From positions 62,001-126,000 of the forward strand of contig JAFUIR010000012.1 in the NCBI GenBank assembly GCA_017468395.1: a stretch of 64,000 bases of DNA, in the 5' to 3' direction. Source of the DNA: Lachnospiraceae bacterium (lineage in GTDB: Bacteria; Bacillota; Clostridia; Lachnospirales; Lachnospiraceae). The notes beneath the pieces were generated by a model, which was given only the letters and a program-made list of their open reading frames with translations, made no database searches and was not told the origin of the DNA. Positions 16,714 through 25,106 of this stretch are shown one piece after another (position 1 is the first letter of the stretch; the number at the start of each line of letters is the position of its first letter). The translations under genes and the position numbers were made by a program.

Positions 16714-18417
16714 ATGGCAGAATATTTATCACCGGGTGTATATGTTGAAGAATATGATAATTCACCCAGATCAATGGAAGGAGTAGGAACTTCTACTGCA
16801 GGATTTATTGGTTTTGCAGAGAAAGGAGCAACACTTGGAGCACCCAGTCTGGTAACAAGTTACAGAAGCTTTGTTAAGCAGTTTGGCGGACCTTTAAGTG
16901 AGTTTGGATACGGCGAGTACCGTTATTTGGCTTCCAGCGTAGAGCAGTTTTTTGCAAATGGAGGAACACGTTGTTATGTATCCCGTGTAATTCCCAAGGA
17001 TGCAAAAAAAGCTTCCGTAAAGAAAGGTTTTATGGAAGTGGTTGCAGCAAACGAAGGAAAATGGGGTAACAAAATTCAGATTACATTGAATACTGTTACA
17101 AAACGTAAAATGCAGCTTGTCGGCAAAAACGGCGAAGCGTATGTAGCAAAAACAATCGATGGATTCCGTGAGGGAGACCTTGTAATTGCAGGCGAAGAAT
17201 ACAACCGTATTAAGAGCATTTTTGACAATAGCATTATTTTTGAACAGGAATTTAAAGGTGAAGTGGTTGACACTGCTTTAATTCCTACAACAGTAGTATA
17301 TTTAGTAGAGACAGACATGAGCATCCGCTATGCTGAAGAAGTGGAAAACTATGCAGGCTTAAGCACAAATATTGCAAATCCCAATTTCTTCGGTTATCGT
17401 CTGGCAAACAGTGAACTTGTAAAAGTTACCGTAAGTGTTCCTGACGGAATCGGCAACCCCGTAGAAGCAATTCTGGGCGAAGGTAACACAAGCGGTATGT
17501 TTACACTGGATGGCGGACTGGATGGTTCTATGAGTAAAGTAAATGCAAGCACCTTTATCGGTGAAGATAATGGTCCCGGCAAACGTACCGGTCTTGCATC
17601 TTTTGTAGAAAACAGCACTGTAAGCATGCTTGCTATTCCCGGTGTAACCATTCCTGAAGTTGTAGTTGCCCTGGTAGGACATTGTGAGAACTTAAAGAGC
17701 CGTTTTGCAGTTCTCGATATGCCTAAGGAAATGTATAAGACAAAGGATTTGTTGCAGTATCGTGAAATGATTGACAGTACTTACGCAGCTATGTATCATC
17801 CTTGGATTCAGGTATTTGACCGTGCGTCTAATCAGCCTGACTTCATCCCTCCTTCAGGAGCAGTTATGGGTGTTTACTCCAGAACAGATATGAACCGCGG
17901 TGTACATAAAGCTCCTGCAAACGAAACAGTGTTCTGTACCGGTTTGAATGTAAATTACAATAAGGATGAACAGGATATTTTGAATCCGGCAGGCATTAAC
18001 TTAATCCGTGCAATTCCCGGACAGGGCATCCGTGTATGGGGCGCAAGAACTGCAAGCAGCAATTCAAACTTTAAGTATGTCAACGTTAGACGTCTCTTCA
18101 TTTATGTTGAAGAAAGCATTAAAGCAAGTACTAACTGGGTAGTATTCGAGCCCAATGATGTTGCTTTGTGGCAGAGAGTACAAATGAGCATCACCAGTTT
18201 CCTTGATACAATGTGGAGAAATGGTATGTTGGCAGGAAGTTCTGCTTCCGAGGCATACTTTGTAGAAATCGGATATTCCACCATGAGTAAGGATGATATC
18301 ATGAACGGACGCCTCATTTGTAACGTAGGTATCGCACCTTCCCGTCCTGCTGAATTTGTAATCTTCCGTGTGACACAGCACACAGCAGAAGCAGCCGGCG
18401 GTGGCGCAGAAGAATAA
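16714..18417 (+). CDS. contractile tail sheath protein
   Basis: 567 aa with AAAGGAG upstream. The N-terminus AEYLSPGVYVEEYDNSPRSM with the following VGTSTAGFIGFAEKG is the hallmark of phage and CIS sheath proteins; the C-terminal domain includes FKYVNVRRLFIYVEESI and MWRNGMLAGSS...AYFVE, the conserved contractile core. It polymerises around the tube and contracts to drive it. Afp and PVC have three sheath paralogues; this operon has one, so all sheath rings are probably the same protein. Codon use appears more biased than in neighbouring genes, fitting high expression. Confidence 0.97.
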   Translation: MAEYLSPGVYVEEYDNSPRSMEGVGTSTAGFIGFAEKGATLGAPSLVTSYRSFVKQFGGPLSEFGYGEYRYLASSVEQFFANGGTRCYVSRVIPKDAKKASVKKGFMEVVAANEGKWGNKIQITLNTVTKRKMQLVGKNGEAYVAKTIDGFREGDLVIAGEEYNRIKSIFDNSIIFEQEFKGEVVDTALIPTTVVYLVETDMSIRYAEEVENYAGLSTNIANPNFFGYRLANSELVKVTVSVPDGIGNPVEAILGEGNTSGMFTLDGGLDGSMSKVNASTFIGEDNGPGKRTGLASFVENSTVSMLAIPGVTIPEVVVALVGHCENLKSRFAVLDMPKEMYKTKDLLQYREMIDSTYAAMYHPWIQVFDRASNQPDFIPPSGAVMGVYSRTDMNRGVHKAPANETVFCTGLNVNYNKDEQDILNPAGINLIRAIPGQGIRVWGARTASSNSNFKYVNVRRLFIYVEESIKASTNWVVFEPNDVALWQRVQMSITSFLDTMWRNGMLAGSSASEAYFVEIGYSTMSKDDIMNGRLICNVGIAPSRPAEFVIFRVTQHTAEAAGGGAEE

Positions 18418-18466
18418 GTGGTTTCGTAAAAGGAAATAAAGATTAGTAAAAAAGGAGTAGATGATT

Positions 18467-18967
18467 ATGGCAGCAAGTGCATATCAAACAGAAGGACAGT
18501 TGTATTATCCTTTGACAAAAATGAACTTCCTTGTTCATGTGGCTGAGGTGGAAGGTACAGCGGCTTTCAGTGAAGTAACAGGAATTGAATCAACGGTTGA
18601 CGTTATTGAGTTTCGTCAGGGAAATGCGAACAGTTTGGCACCGGTAAAAATTCCGGGTCTGGTAAAGCATGGAAATGTAACCTTGAAAATGGGTTATACA
18701 TTAGACAGTGCATTTAAGACATGGGTTCAGGAGTGTGTCAGCGAGACAAGAGGACAGATGCCCCGTTATAATGTTCAGATTGAAATGATTGACATTAATG
18801 GTGGTGCACCTCAGGCGGTAGCAACTGCAGTTACCGGTACAAGAGTATGGCAGCTGACCAATGCATGGGTAACAAAATATACTGCCCCCGATTTAAATGC
18901 ATTGCAGAGTGAAGTTGCGATTGAAACTGTAGAAATCGCTTATGAAGAATTGATTATTCCCAACTAA
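18467..18967 (+). CDS. tail tube protein (gp19/TIGR02241 family)
   Basis: ATG 18467 gives 9 nt spacing to GGAG at 18454; the ATG at 18461 would leave only 3 nt. The 166-aa protein has the tube fold signatures: YPLTKMNFLVHVAEVEGTAA, SEVTGIESTVDVIEFRQGN, KIPGLVKHGNVTLKMGYTLD and the C-terminal EVAIETVEIAYEEL. It forms the inner tube that is propelled on contraction. A second, longer tube-type protein is encoded at 19680. A hairpin pair follows at 18974-19043, perhaps to protect the abundant sheath-tube message. Confidence 0.96.
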   Translation: MAASAYQTEGQLYYPLTKMNFLVHVAEVEGTAAFSEVTGIESTVDVIEFRQGNANSLAPVKIPGLVKHGNVTLKMGYTLDSAFKTWVQECVSETRGQMPRYNVQIEMIDINGGAPQAVATAVTGTRVWQLTNAWVTKYTAPDLNALQSEVAIETVEIAYEELIIPN

Positions 18968-18973
18968 ATAAAT

Positions 18974-19043
18974 TCAGGTGCCGGGGCTGCATATGCCCCG
19001 GGTGACCTGATAAAGGGCGAAGGGAGACTTCGCTCCTTATCAG
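18974..19043 (+). promoter_or_regulatory. two strong, overlapping hairpins after the sheath-tube genes
   Basis: TCAGGT (18974-18979) with core CCGGGGC pairs with GCCCCGG and ACCTGA (ending 19010). A second stem runs CTGATAA...GCGAAG to CTTCGC...TTATCAG (19007-19043). They share 19007-19010, so only one can be complete at a time. No T run follows, so they look like mRNA-stabilising or processing structures rather than terminators. The gap of 125 nt is the largest within the operon. Confidence 0.7.
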
Positions 19044-19092
19044 ATCATAGATAATATATAATCGTATCATATAGAAAGCAGGAGGAAACAAA

Positions 19093-19455
19093 ATGGAAAC
19101 AGTTTATGAATTTACACTTCCCAAAGGATATGTGGATGGTAACGGGGAAATACACAGACGGGGAAAGATGCGTCTTGCAACGGCGGGAGATGAAATCAGT
19201 GCCACACGCGATCCCAGAGTATTAAGCAATCCGTCCTATCTTACCATTGTGGTGCTTGGAAAGGTAGTAACGGAATTGGAAGGCTTAACCATGGTAACTC
19301 CTAATGTGATTGAAAGACTGTTCACAGCAGATCTTGCTTTTTTGCAGGATATGTATCAGAAAATCAATGACGTAGAGCCGCCTATGATGCAGGTGGTTTG
19401 TCCCCACTGCGGCGAGACAATTGAGACACCCGTAAATTTTACTATGGAGGGTTAA
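19093..19455 (+). CDS. tail-assembly-chaperone-like protein with zinc ribbon
   Basis: 120 aa with CAGGAGG upstream. The sequence FTLPKGYVDGNGEIHRRGKM, MRLATAGDEISATRDPR and LFTADLAFLQDMYQKIN matches a small protein found between tube genes in many CIS clusters, in the position of phage tail assembly chaperones. The C-terminus carries a CPHC half zinc knuckle. Just before the stop is the heptamer AAATTTT (19434-19440) in the phase needed for a -1 slip into the overlapping frame that encodes the DUF6760-like protein, recalling lambda gpG/gpGT. The chaperone role is by context. Confidence 0.8.
   Translation: METVYEFTLPKGYVDGNGEIHRRGKMRLATAGDEISATRDPRVLSNPSYLTIVVLGKVVTELEGLTMVTPNVIERLFTADLAFLQDMYQKINDVEPPMMQVVCPHCGETIETPVNFTMEG
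19434..19440 (+). promoter_or_regulatory. candidate -1 ribosomal frameshift heptamer
   Basis: A_AAT_TTT in the zero frame has the X_XXY_YYZ form. A -1 slip bypasses TAA 19453-19455 and continues in the frame of the next small gene with YYGGLRLYPKDAMYQEMAF. No classic stimulatory hairpin is obvious just downstream; GGAGGG at 19446-19451 follows closely. Confidence 0.4.
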
Positions 19456-19475
19456 GGCTTTATCCTAAGGATGCA

Positions 19476-19655
19476 ATGTATCAGGAGATGGCATTTTTAT
19501 CTTACTATTTTCATTGGGGAAATGAGGAGGTAATGCAATTGGACCATCGGAGCCGAAGACGCTGGTGTAAGGAAATTACGGAGATACATAAGAGCATTAA
19601 TCCCTCTAAAAAGAGTAAAGAAAAGAGCATTTTAGATATGAAACCTACCAAATAA
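19476..19655 (+). CDS. DUF6760-like small protein, overlapping-frame partner of the assembly chaperone
   Basis: This 59-aa frame lies between the chaperone and the second tube gene and fills what would be a 224-nt gap. From ATG 19476 it reads MYQEMAFLSYYFHWGNEEV and then LDHRSRRRWCKEITEIHKSI, which I recognise as the pattern of DUF6760 proteins of CIS clusters (Y..E.AF.AY.FHW, then H..RRRW..EI). The homologous YPKDA just before the ATG is also encoded in this frame without any start codon, so the family match begins upstream of the only available start. That favours expression as a -1 frameshift fusion with the chaperone; independent start at 19476 with AAGGA at a short 4-nt spacing is the alternative. 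Confidence 0.7.
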   Translation: MYQEMAFLSYYFHWGNEEVMQLDHRSRRRWCKEITEIHKSINPSKKSKEKSILDMKPTK

Positions 19656-19679
19656 ACGGAAAGAAAGGAGGCAGTCGAA

Positions 19680-21116
19680 ATGGCAGATTCATCAGGTAAT
19701 AGGACAGCGGCGACCACTATCAGCCAGTTGTCAGATGATACGGAAATTGGCGGCAGAAAGGACTGGGGAAATAAAGTTGTTGTTAATACAGGAACGAATC
19801 CGGTGGTTAATTTTGCGTTTATGCTTCGCGTAGAAGGCGTATTCGATCTGCCCTGCAAGTCAGTCAAAGGAATCCGACGTGAAAACGAATTTGATTATAT
19901 TCAAGAAGGCGGTTTGAATGACTATGTGCATTTAAAGCGTAAAGCAATCAGCAAGCCCTTTACTTTTCAGGTGGAAAGGTATGTGGGAATCAATTGGGTA
20001 GATCCGTTACCACTGGGAACAGAACTTATGCTTCCGGTAATTCTTTTTGTAAATAAAGATTGTTTCCCTGATTTCAAACCGGTGCGTAACTATGTGTTTA
20101 CCGGTTGTACGGTAATCTCCAAAGATTACGGAGAGTTAAATGCGGAAGTAAGCGGACTTTTGGTAGAAACAGTGACTATTGCATATAGAGAAATGGTTTG
20201 TGTGGATATTCCCATGGACGCATTTGGAGAAGGGGACGTATGGAAATTTGACGGAAAGAAGAAAGAAGGTTCCGGAAAGAGACATTATAATTCCAATTTG
20301 TACAACAGTGCGTGGGAAGAAGATTATAACAGTAAAGCCCAGATGGAAAAGAAAGCCAATGTATGGGATCCTACTCCGGGAAGTGACGGAAAAGTAGCGG
20401 GCAAATACGGTAATGATTATGCGCGTTTTGTGAGCGACCATAACAAAGAAATAGATAAACAAATTGCAGAGGCAGAAACGGAAGAAGAAAAGCAGAAACT
20501 GCAGGAACAGAAAATGGCTACGGGTGGTTCTGCAAGCCGCAAATATGCACATTCGGAAACGGCCAAGCAGTACAGTTCGGCGAAGCATAGTGACAGTGAA
20601 CTTTCTAAGGCTGAAATGGAAAAGAAAGTAAATCTGTGGGAGCCTTCTATAGGAAATGACGGAAAAGTAGCGGGCAAGTATGGTAATGACTATGCGCGGT
20701 ATGCCAGTGATCATAACCAAGAGATAGATAAGCAGATTGAGGCTGCGGAATCTCAGGAAGAGAAGCAGGATTTGCAGGCAAAGAAAATGGCTACAGGCGG
20801 TTTGGGAAGCCGCAAATATGACCATACAGAGACGGCCAAGCAGTACAGTTCGGCGAAGCATAGTGACAGTGAACTTTCCAGGGAAAAGATGCAGCAAATG
20901 GCGGACAGCCAAAAATATTCCCACAGTGCTACAGCCAAGAAGAACAGTTCTGCAAAATATGATAAAAATGAATTTTCAAAGCAGGCAATGGAAGATAGAG
21001 CGAAACTTTGGCCCGAAAAAGAAAGCGCAATCCATGAAGATATGAGAAAACCGGAAGCGAGACTTTGGCCAAAGACCAGAAGTGCAAAACAAATCACGGA
21101 CTTCTTAAAAAAATAG
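19680..21116 (+). CDS. second tube-type protein with repeat-containing C-terminal extension
   Basis: 478 aa, AAAGGAGG upstream. Residues about 40-175 are a gp19-type tube domain (VNFAFMLRVEGVFDLPCKSV, GLNDYVHLKRKAISKPFTF, GLLVETVTIAYREM). After about residue 185 follows a hydrophilic tail of nearly 300 residues with two 91-residue tandem copies (DNA 20343-20615 and 20616-20888), each with MEKK.N.W, GNDGKVAGKYGNDYAR-type and HSETAKQYSSAKHSDSELS segments, and a third degenerate piece. Afp5-type tube starters lack such a tail. It is too charged for a membrane anchor; it could line the lumen, bind cargo or contact the baseplate. Those roles are inference. Confidence 0.85.
   Translation: MADSSGNRTAATTISQLSDDTEIGGRKDWGNKVVVNTGTNPVVNFAFMLRVEGVFDLPCKSVKGIRRENEFDYIQEGGLNDYVHLKRKAISKPFTFQVERYVGINWVDPLPLGTELMLPVILFVNKDCFPDFKPVRNYVFTGCTVISKDYGELNAEVSGLLVETVTIAYREMVCVDIPMDAFGEGDVWKFDGKKKEGSGKRHYNSNLYNSAWEEDYNSKAQMEKKANVWDPTPGSDGKVAGKYGNDYARFVSDHNKEIDKQIAEAETEEEKQKLQEQKMATGGSASRKYAHSETAKQYSSAKHSDSELSKAEMEKKVNLWEPSIGNDGKVAGKYGNDYARYASDHNQEIDKQIEAAESQEEKQDLQAKKMATGGLGSRKYDHTETAKQYSSAKHSDSELSREKMQQMADSQKYSHSATAKKNSSAKYDKNEFSKQAMEDRAKLWPEKESAIHEDMRKPEARLWPKTRSAKQITDFLKK
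20343..20888 (+). repeat. 273-bp in-frame tandem duplication
   Basis: Two units of 273 bp, 20343-20615 and 20616-20888, encode 91-residue repeats in the tail of the second tube protein. The last third is nearly identical at DNA level (the stretch ending in AGTGACAGTGAACTTTC), while the middle has diverged, suggesting a duplication kept uniform locally by conversion or selection. Confidence 0.9.
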
Positions 21117-21152
21117 TGATAATTTACAGGAAAATGGAAAGGAGAAAACAGC

Positions 21153-23222
21153 ATGCTGACAATACATACACCTATAGAATTGACTGTAAATCCTTCCATT
21201 TTAAAAATAAAGGATAATTTTACGCAGCGTCTTACCGGTAATTATCAGGTCATCGGAAGTGGCTTAGAAATGGAAGATATGGTGCATTTTGTCTCACAGC
21301 CGCCGGAGATATATCTGGCAGAAGGTGGTATGACTGCACTAATCGAAAATAAAAGTATTCAGGAAAACCAGAATTTAAAATTGGATGTCATCAATAATGT
21401 ACTGAATCGTATTCTGGTTTCGGATACTTATCAGATGACTTATCAGGATCAGGTGTTTATTGAATCCGTTTTAAAAAAGATGGGTGTCACCAATGTCCAG
21501 GAATTTATCCGTCAAGTGCAGAATATGCGCCAGGAAAGTAAAAATGTGAATTACCTGACAGATTTGTACTGGACGGAAAGTCAGGCTTTTTCCAAACTCT
21601 TAGAATACCGTCAGATGCAGGCAAAACAAAAGAAAGAGGACGGAGCGCAGGAAGTTTCAGGGAAGGAATCGGAACCTGACCTGTGGTTGCATCAAAATAT
21701 TATGAACCGTCTGCAGACCGGTGCAATTTATCAGGAAATCCGAAATTACCTTTCCATGTCATCCCATAGTCACGAGACCATTTCCCGTGCGGAAATGCAG
21801 ATAAGTGAACAGACGGTAACCGCCCAGAATATTCTTTTGAATAAACTGAGAAATTATACAATGATGGAAGAACAGCCGCTTGTATATCATCATATCAACA
21901 CTTATGAGATGGGTGACGAACTGGTTGATTATGAAGATAACAGGAAGACCATGAGTCAGATGGTTCAGGCGGTGCTTTTGAATGCTTTGCACCAGATGTA
22001 TGCTTTGCGCATAGAAGAAATCACAAAACAGGAAAATGTATGGTACCGGCTTGCGGGAGCGGTTTATCAGGCGGCAGAAAATACTTTCCAAAGATTTGAT
22101 ACATACCATAATCAGTTCTTTCTTACCGAAAAAGATGCGGATGTATACAGCAAAAATCTGCAACAGTATCAAAAGAATGAAATACAGGCAATCCAACAAC
22201 TCTTCCGGGAAAATGCTTATAATACCACCGTCAATGTGACCGGCGGGGGAGCGGCAGAAGAACGGTTACTTTATTTACAGGATGGAGAAGAGGCGCAGGA
22301 ACAGCAGGAAATTCCGGTAAGAAACGAAATCACCAAGATAAGCGAAAATGTGCAGAAAACAGAAGTGCACGGACAACAGATACAGGCACTTACCAGACAG
22401 GAAGTTTTGCTGAAAAACCAGTTGGAGCAAATCAATCTGAACAATATTCAAAACAGTCAGCTTTTGAATCAGATGAATTTGTATGGCACAGAAAATACAG
22501 AACCAAGAAGGATTAACCGCGAAAAAGCAAGAGAGGATGCTTTGAAAGTTCTTTCTAAGCCACAAGAAGTTTTGTTAAATTATTTGGAAAATCAGACAGT
22601 TGTGGAGCAACGGGAAGAACTTGAAAGGGAGCGTCTTGTACAGATTTTTGGCAAAGAAACCATCAGAATATTTGAGACTTTGGAAAAGTACCAGAAATCT
22701 CCAAAACAGTTCGGTGTATTGGCTGCTTACGGACAAGGCGAAGCAAAACTTTTGCAGGACATAAAATTGCATGAACAAAATGTACAACTGGAAATGACTC
22801 ACCAAACCCGGGAGTTTTCGCATGATACCATCCATGAAATTAAAACCAAACAACTTATGCGGGAATATTTACCGGAACAGGTAAGACAGGTAAACCAGGA
22901 AGTGCAAAGACGGATTGAACGTGTGGAGATGGTATACAAGCAGGATGAAAATACCATTGAAGAAGAAATGCTGGAAGAAATCCGTAATCTCAATCGCCAA
23001 AGCAAGGTAATTAATGAGCAGACCACGGAGCAAATTGTTGAAAAGACGATATCCCAGGAGATTATTAACAGCCGAGTAAATGAGTTCCAGACAAGGCAGA
23101 ATGAAGAGATTGTAAGAATGGTTACGGATAAGATGCAGCAGCAGTTAGGCAGTATCTCGGAGCAGGTTTATGGGAAACTGGAAAAAAGAATGGATACAGA
23201 GCGTCGAAGGAGAGGACTCTAG
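21153..23222 (+). CDS. long coiled-coil protein, possible tape measure
   Basis: 689 aa with GGAAAGGAG upstream, no signal peptide or membrane segment. The sequence is almost wholly helical and rich in Q, E, K and N, with long heptads from about 390 to 680 (for example EVQRRIERVEMVYKQDENTI). I do not recognise a domain. It lies between the tube genes and the Afp7-type adaptors; its length is close to that of the tape measure Afp14 (about 700 aa), but it lacks hydrophobic segments. Tape measure, cargo adaptor or assembly scaffold are all possible. Confidence 0.5.
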   Translation: MLTIHTPIELTVNPSILKIKDNFTQRLTGNYQVIGSGLEMEDMVHFVSQPPEIYLAEGGMTALIENKSIQENQNLKLDVINNVLNRILVSDTYQMTYQDQVFIESVLKKMGVTNVQEFIRQVQNMRQESKNVNYLTDLYWTESQAFSKLLEYRQMQAKQKKEDGAQEVSGKESEPDLWLHQNIMNRLQTGAIYQEIRNYLSMSSHSHETISRAEMQISEQTVTAQNILLNKLRNYTMMEEQPLVYHHINTYEMGDELVDYEDNRKTMSQMVQAVLLNALHQMYALRIEEITKQENVWYRLAGAVYQAAENTFQRFDTYHNQFFLTEKDADVYSKNLQQYQKNEIQAIQQLFRENAYNTTVNVTGGGAAEERLLYLQDGEEAQEQQEIPVRNEITKISENVQKTEVHGQQIQALTRQEVLLKNQLEQINLNNIQNSQLLNQMNLYGTENTEPRRINREKAREDALKVLSKPQEVLLNYLENQTVVEQREELERERLVQIFGKETIRIFETLEKYQKSPKQFGVLAAYGQGEAKLLQDIKLHEQNVQLEMTHQTREFSHDTIHEIKTKQLMREYLPEQVRQVNQEVQRRIERVEMVYKQDENTIEEEMLEEIRNLNRQSKVINEQTTEQIVEKTISQEIINSRVNEFQTRQNEEIVRMVTDKMQQQLGSISEQVYGKLEKRMDTERRRRGL

Positions 23223-23232
23223 GAGAAAATAA

Positions 23233-24171
23233 ATGATACAAGGTGTTAAAAATTTAGGCTCATCCATAGCATCGGACGCTAAAGGGCTTACAGGAAATAT
23301 TGCAAAGGCAATATTGGTATTTCCGGACCCGGTAAGGGAAATCCGGCTCGAAGATCCCGAAAGGGCAACCAATTTCGGAAGAGCCATGGGAATGGAAAAT
23401 GCAGCAGATAAAGTAGCTAAGATGAAAGAAAATGCCATTAACAAAATTTCACAATCATCTGCTACGGCCAGCCGGCTAACCCATACCCTGGAAGATATCG
23501 GTGGAGGCACATCGGCTTTATCAACGGCCGTTTCACATGGGGTACTCAGCGGGAAAAAATTTACGGTGCAGTTTAATCCCACATCGCTCCAAATCGGCGG
23601 ACGTGCCGGTGGTAGGGTACCAATCAGCAATTATGGAAATGTAGGAGACAAGCAGCCGGGTACTATTGAATATAAGGCATTGGACCCGTACATTAATGTA
23701 AGTTTTACTGTGCTGTTTGATTCAACCAATATTTCGGATGCATTTATGGAGGAGACTTTTACGGTAGGAGCCACAAGCCTTGTAAAAAATGTGGCAACCG
23801 CTGCTGTGGGACATGAGTATACCGTGCAGCCCTATGTGGAAGGTTTTTTGGCAGCGTTACGAAATGAAGACCACCGCACAATGATTTTCCAGTGGGGCAA
23901 TTTGCGATATACAGGAGTTTTGAACTCCATTTCCGGACGATATACCATGTTTAATAAAGTAGGTAGTCCCATCCGTGCGGAAGTGCAGATTGGTATGTTG
24001 ATGGCAGGCGCAGGGGAGGACAGTATAGATGGCGCAAGTTATTTGGATTTTTGGAAAAACAGATATTCAGAAATTATCAAAAAACATGCCTCTAAGGATG
24101 AGGAAGGTAACGTTGCTTCCATGACCGCAGGAAATATTAAAAACCAGTACAGAAATCTGATTAATCTATAG
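23233..24171 (+). CDS. CIS tube-hub adaptor (Afp7/Pvc7, gp53-like N-terminal domain), copy 1
   Basis: The 312-aa protein contains the CIS_tube signature: KKFTVQFNPTSLQIGGRAGG, then YINVSFTVLFDSTN, IFQWGNLRYTGVLNSISGRY and TMFNKVGSPIRAEVQIGM. In PVC/Afp the homologue joins tube and hub and ends with a LysM domain. No LysM motif is seen here; the N-terminal 110 residues form a separate helical region. Twelve bases separate it from a clear paralogue, and the hub gene follows. Confidence 0.88.
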   Translation: MIQGVKNLGSSIASDAKGLTGNIAKAILVFPDPVREIRLEDPERATNFGRAMGMENAADKVAKMKENAINKISQSSATASRLTHTLEDIGGGTSALSTAVSHGVLSGKKFTVQFNPTSLQIGGRAGGRVPISNYGNVGDKQPGTIEYKALDPYINVSFTVLFDSTNISDAFMEETFTVGATSLVKNVATAAVGHEYTVQPYVEGFLAALRNEDHRTMIFQWGNLRYTGVLNSISGRYTMFNKVGSPIRAEVQIGMLMAGAGEDSIDGASYLDFWKNRYSEIIKKHASKDEEGNVASMTAGNIKNQYRNLINL

Positions 24172-24182
24172 AAGGTGAAAAA

Positions 24183-25097
24183 ATGGCAATTGGTTCCAAT
24201 GCTTTTTTGAACAAAGTTGCTTCCGGAATTACCGGAAATATTAATAAAGCATATATTTTGTTACACAGACCGGAAAACAATCCGGCAAATACCGGCAATA
24301 GTGGCAGTGATTCGGCGTCCAAGAGCGGATTGTCAAAGGCTGCGGCAAGTTTGCAGAGTGACATTAAAAATAAATCAAACAGGGGAAGAACTTTGGGCGT
24401 ATCAGGCAATCCTTTGAATGCGTTGGGAGTAGATTCTTCTCTGATGAAGAAAGTTAATGCAAATGAATATTTTCCTTTGCAGGTCCAGTTCAATCCCTCA
24501 AGTATTTCTTTTCAGGGGATGGCCGGAGATATCAGGCGTGAAAGTGTGGGCGGCTCCGGTGAAAACCAGTTCCAGCAGTTTGGCGGTATGCCCACAGAAA
24601 CGGTAATGGCAATGGAACTGATTTTTGATGATACCAATAATAAGGATGCCTTTATGATGGATGGTGAGGTGCCTCTGCTGGGGGATATTGCATCTCCCGG
24701 AGGTTTGACACAGAGAATAGGGCAGGGAGTGACTGCTTTAAAAGGTGATACATATTCTGTGCAGGATCAGGCAGAACTTTTTGTGGCAGCTATGGTACAA
24801 AGTTATACAAGATGGATTGGTTTTGCGTGGAATAAGACAATCTTCTGGGGAGAACTGGTGGGGGTTACCGTACAGTATACAATGTTTAACAAGGAAGGAG
24901 CACCTATCCGTGCGAAGGTTGGAATACAAATCAGACAGGATCAGGCAGGTAAGGATGAAACACCTTATTGGACCGAGGATGAATGGGAAAATGCTTTCGA
25001 GAAACTTTTCGAAATGAATGCAGGAAATAACGCATTTGGTATAGCCAACAGTGATGCTACCAACTGGCTGAACGGCAATTTCCTTAATCTGGGTTAG
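24183..25097 (+). CDS. CIS tube-hub adaptor (Afp7/Pvc7-like), copy 2
   Basis: 304 aa, with the same family markers as the preceding gene: FPLQVQFNPSSISFQGMAGD, METELIFDDTNN-type strand (read as MAMELIFDDTNNKDAF), IGFAWNKTIFWGELVGVTVQ and YTMFNKEGAPIRAKVGIQIR. The N-terminal part is serine/glycine-rich and low in complexity. There is again no LysM domain. Two paralogues side by side suggest two distinct rings or an asymmetric adaptor between tube and hub. Confidence 0.88.
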   Translation: MAIGSNAFLNKVASGITGNINKAYILLHRPENNPANTGNSGSDSASKSGLSKAAASLQSDIKNKSNRGRTLGVSGNPLNALGVDSSLMKKVNANEYFPLQVQFNPSSISFQGMAGDIRRESVGGSGENQFQQFGGMPTETVMAMELIFDDTNNKDAFMMDGEVPLLGDIASPGGLTQRIGQGVTALKGDTYSVQDQAELFVAAMVQSYTRWIGFAWNKTIFWGELVGVTVQYTMFNKEGAPIRAKVGIQIRQDQAGKDETPYWTEDEWENAFEKLFEMNAGNNAFGIANSDATNWLNGNFLNLG

Positions 25098-25106
25098 GAG
25101 ATATAT

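Noticed and set aside
20136..20924. 262-codon minus-strand open frame opposite the repeat-bearing tube protein
   Set aside because: It mirrors the 273-bp duplication on the other strand and has no family match; the plus-strand gene is well supported.
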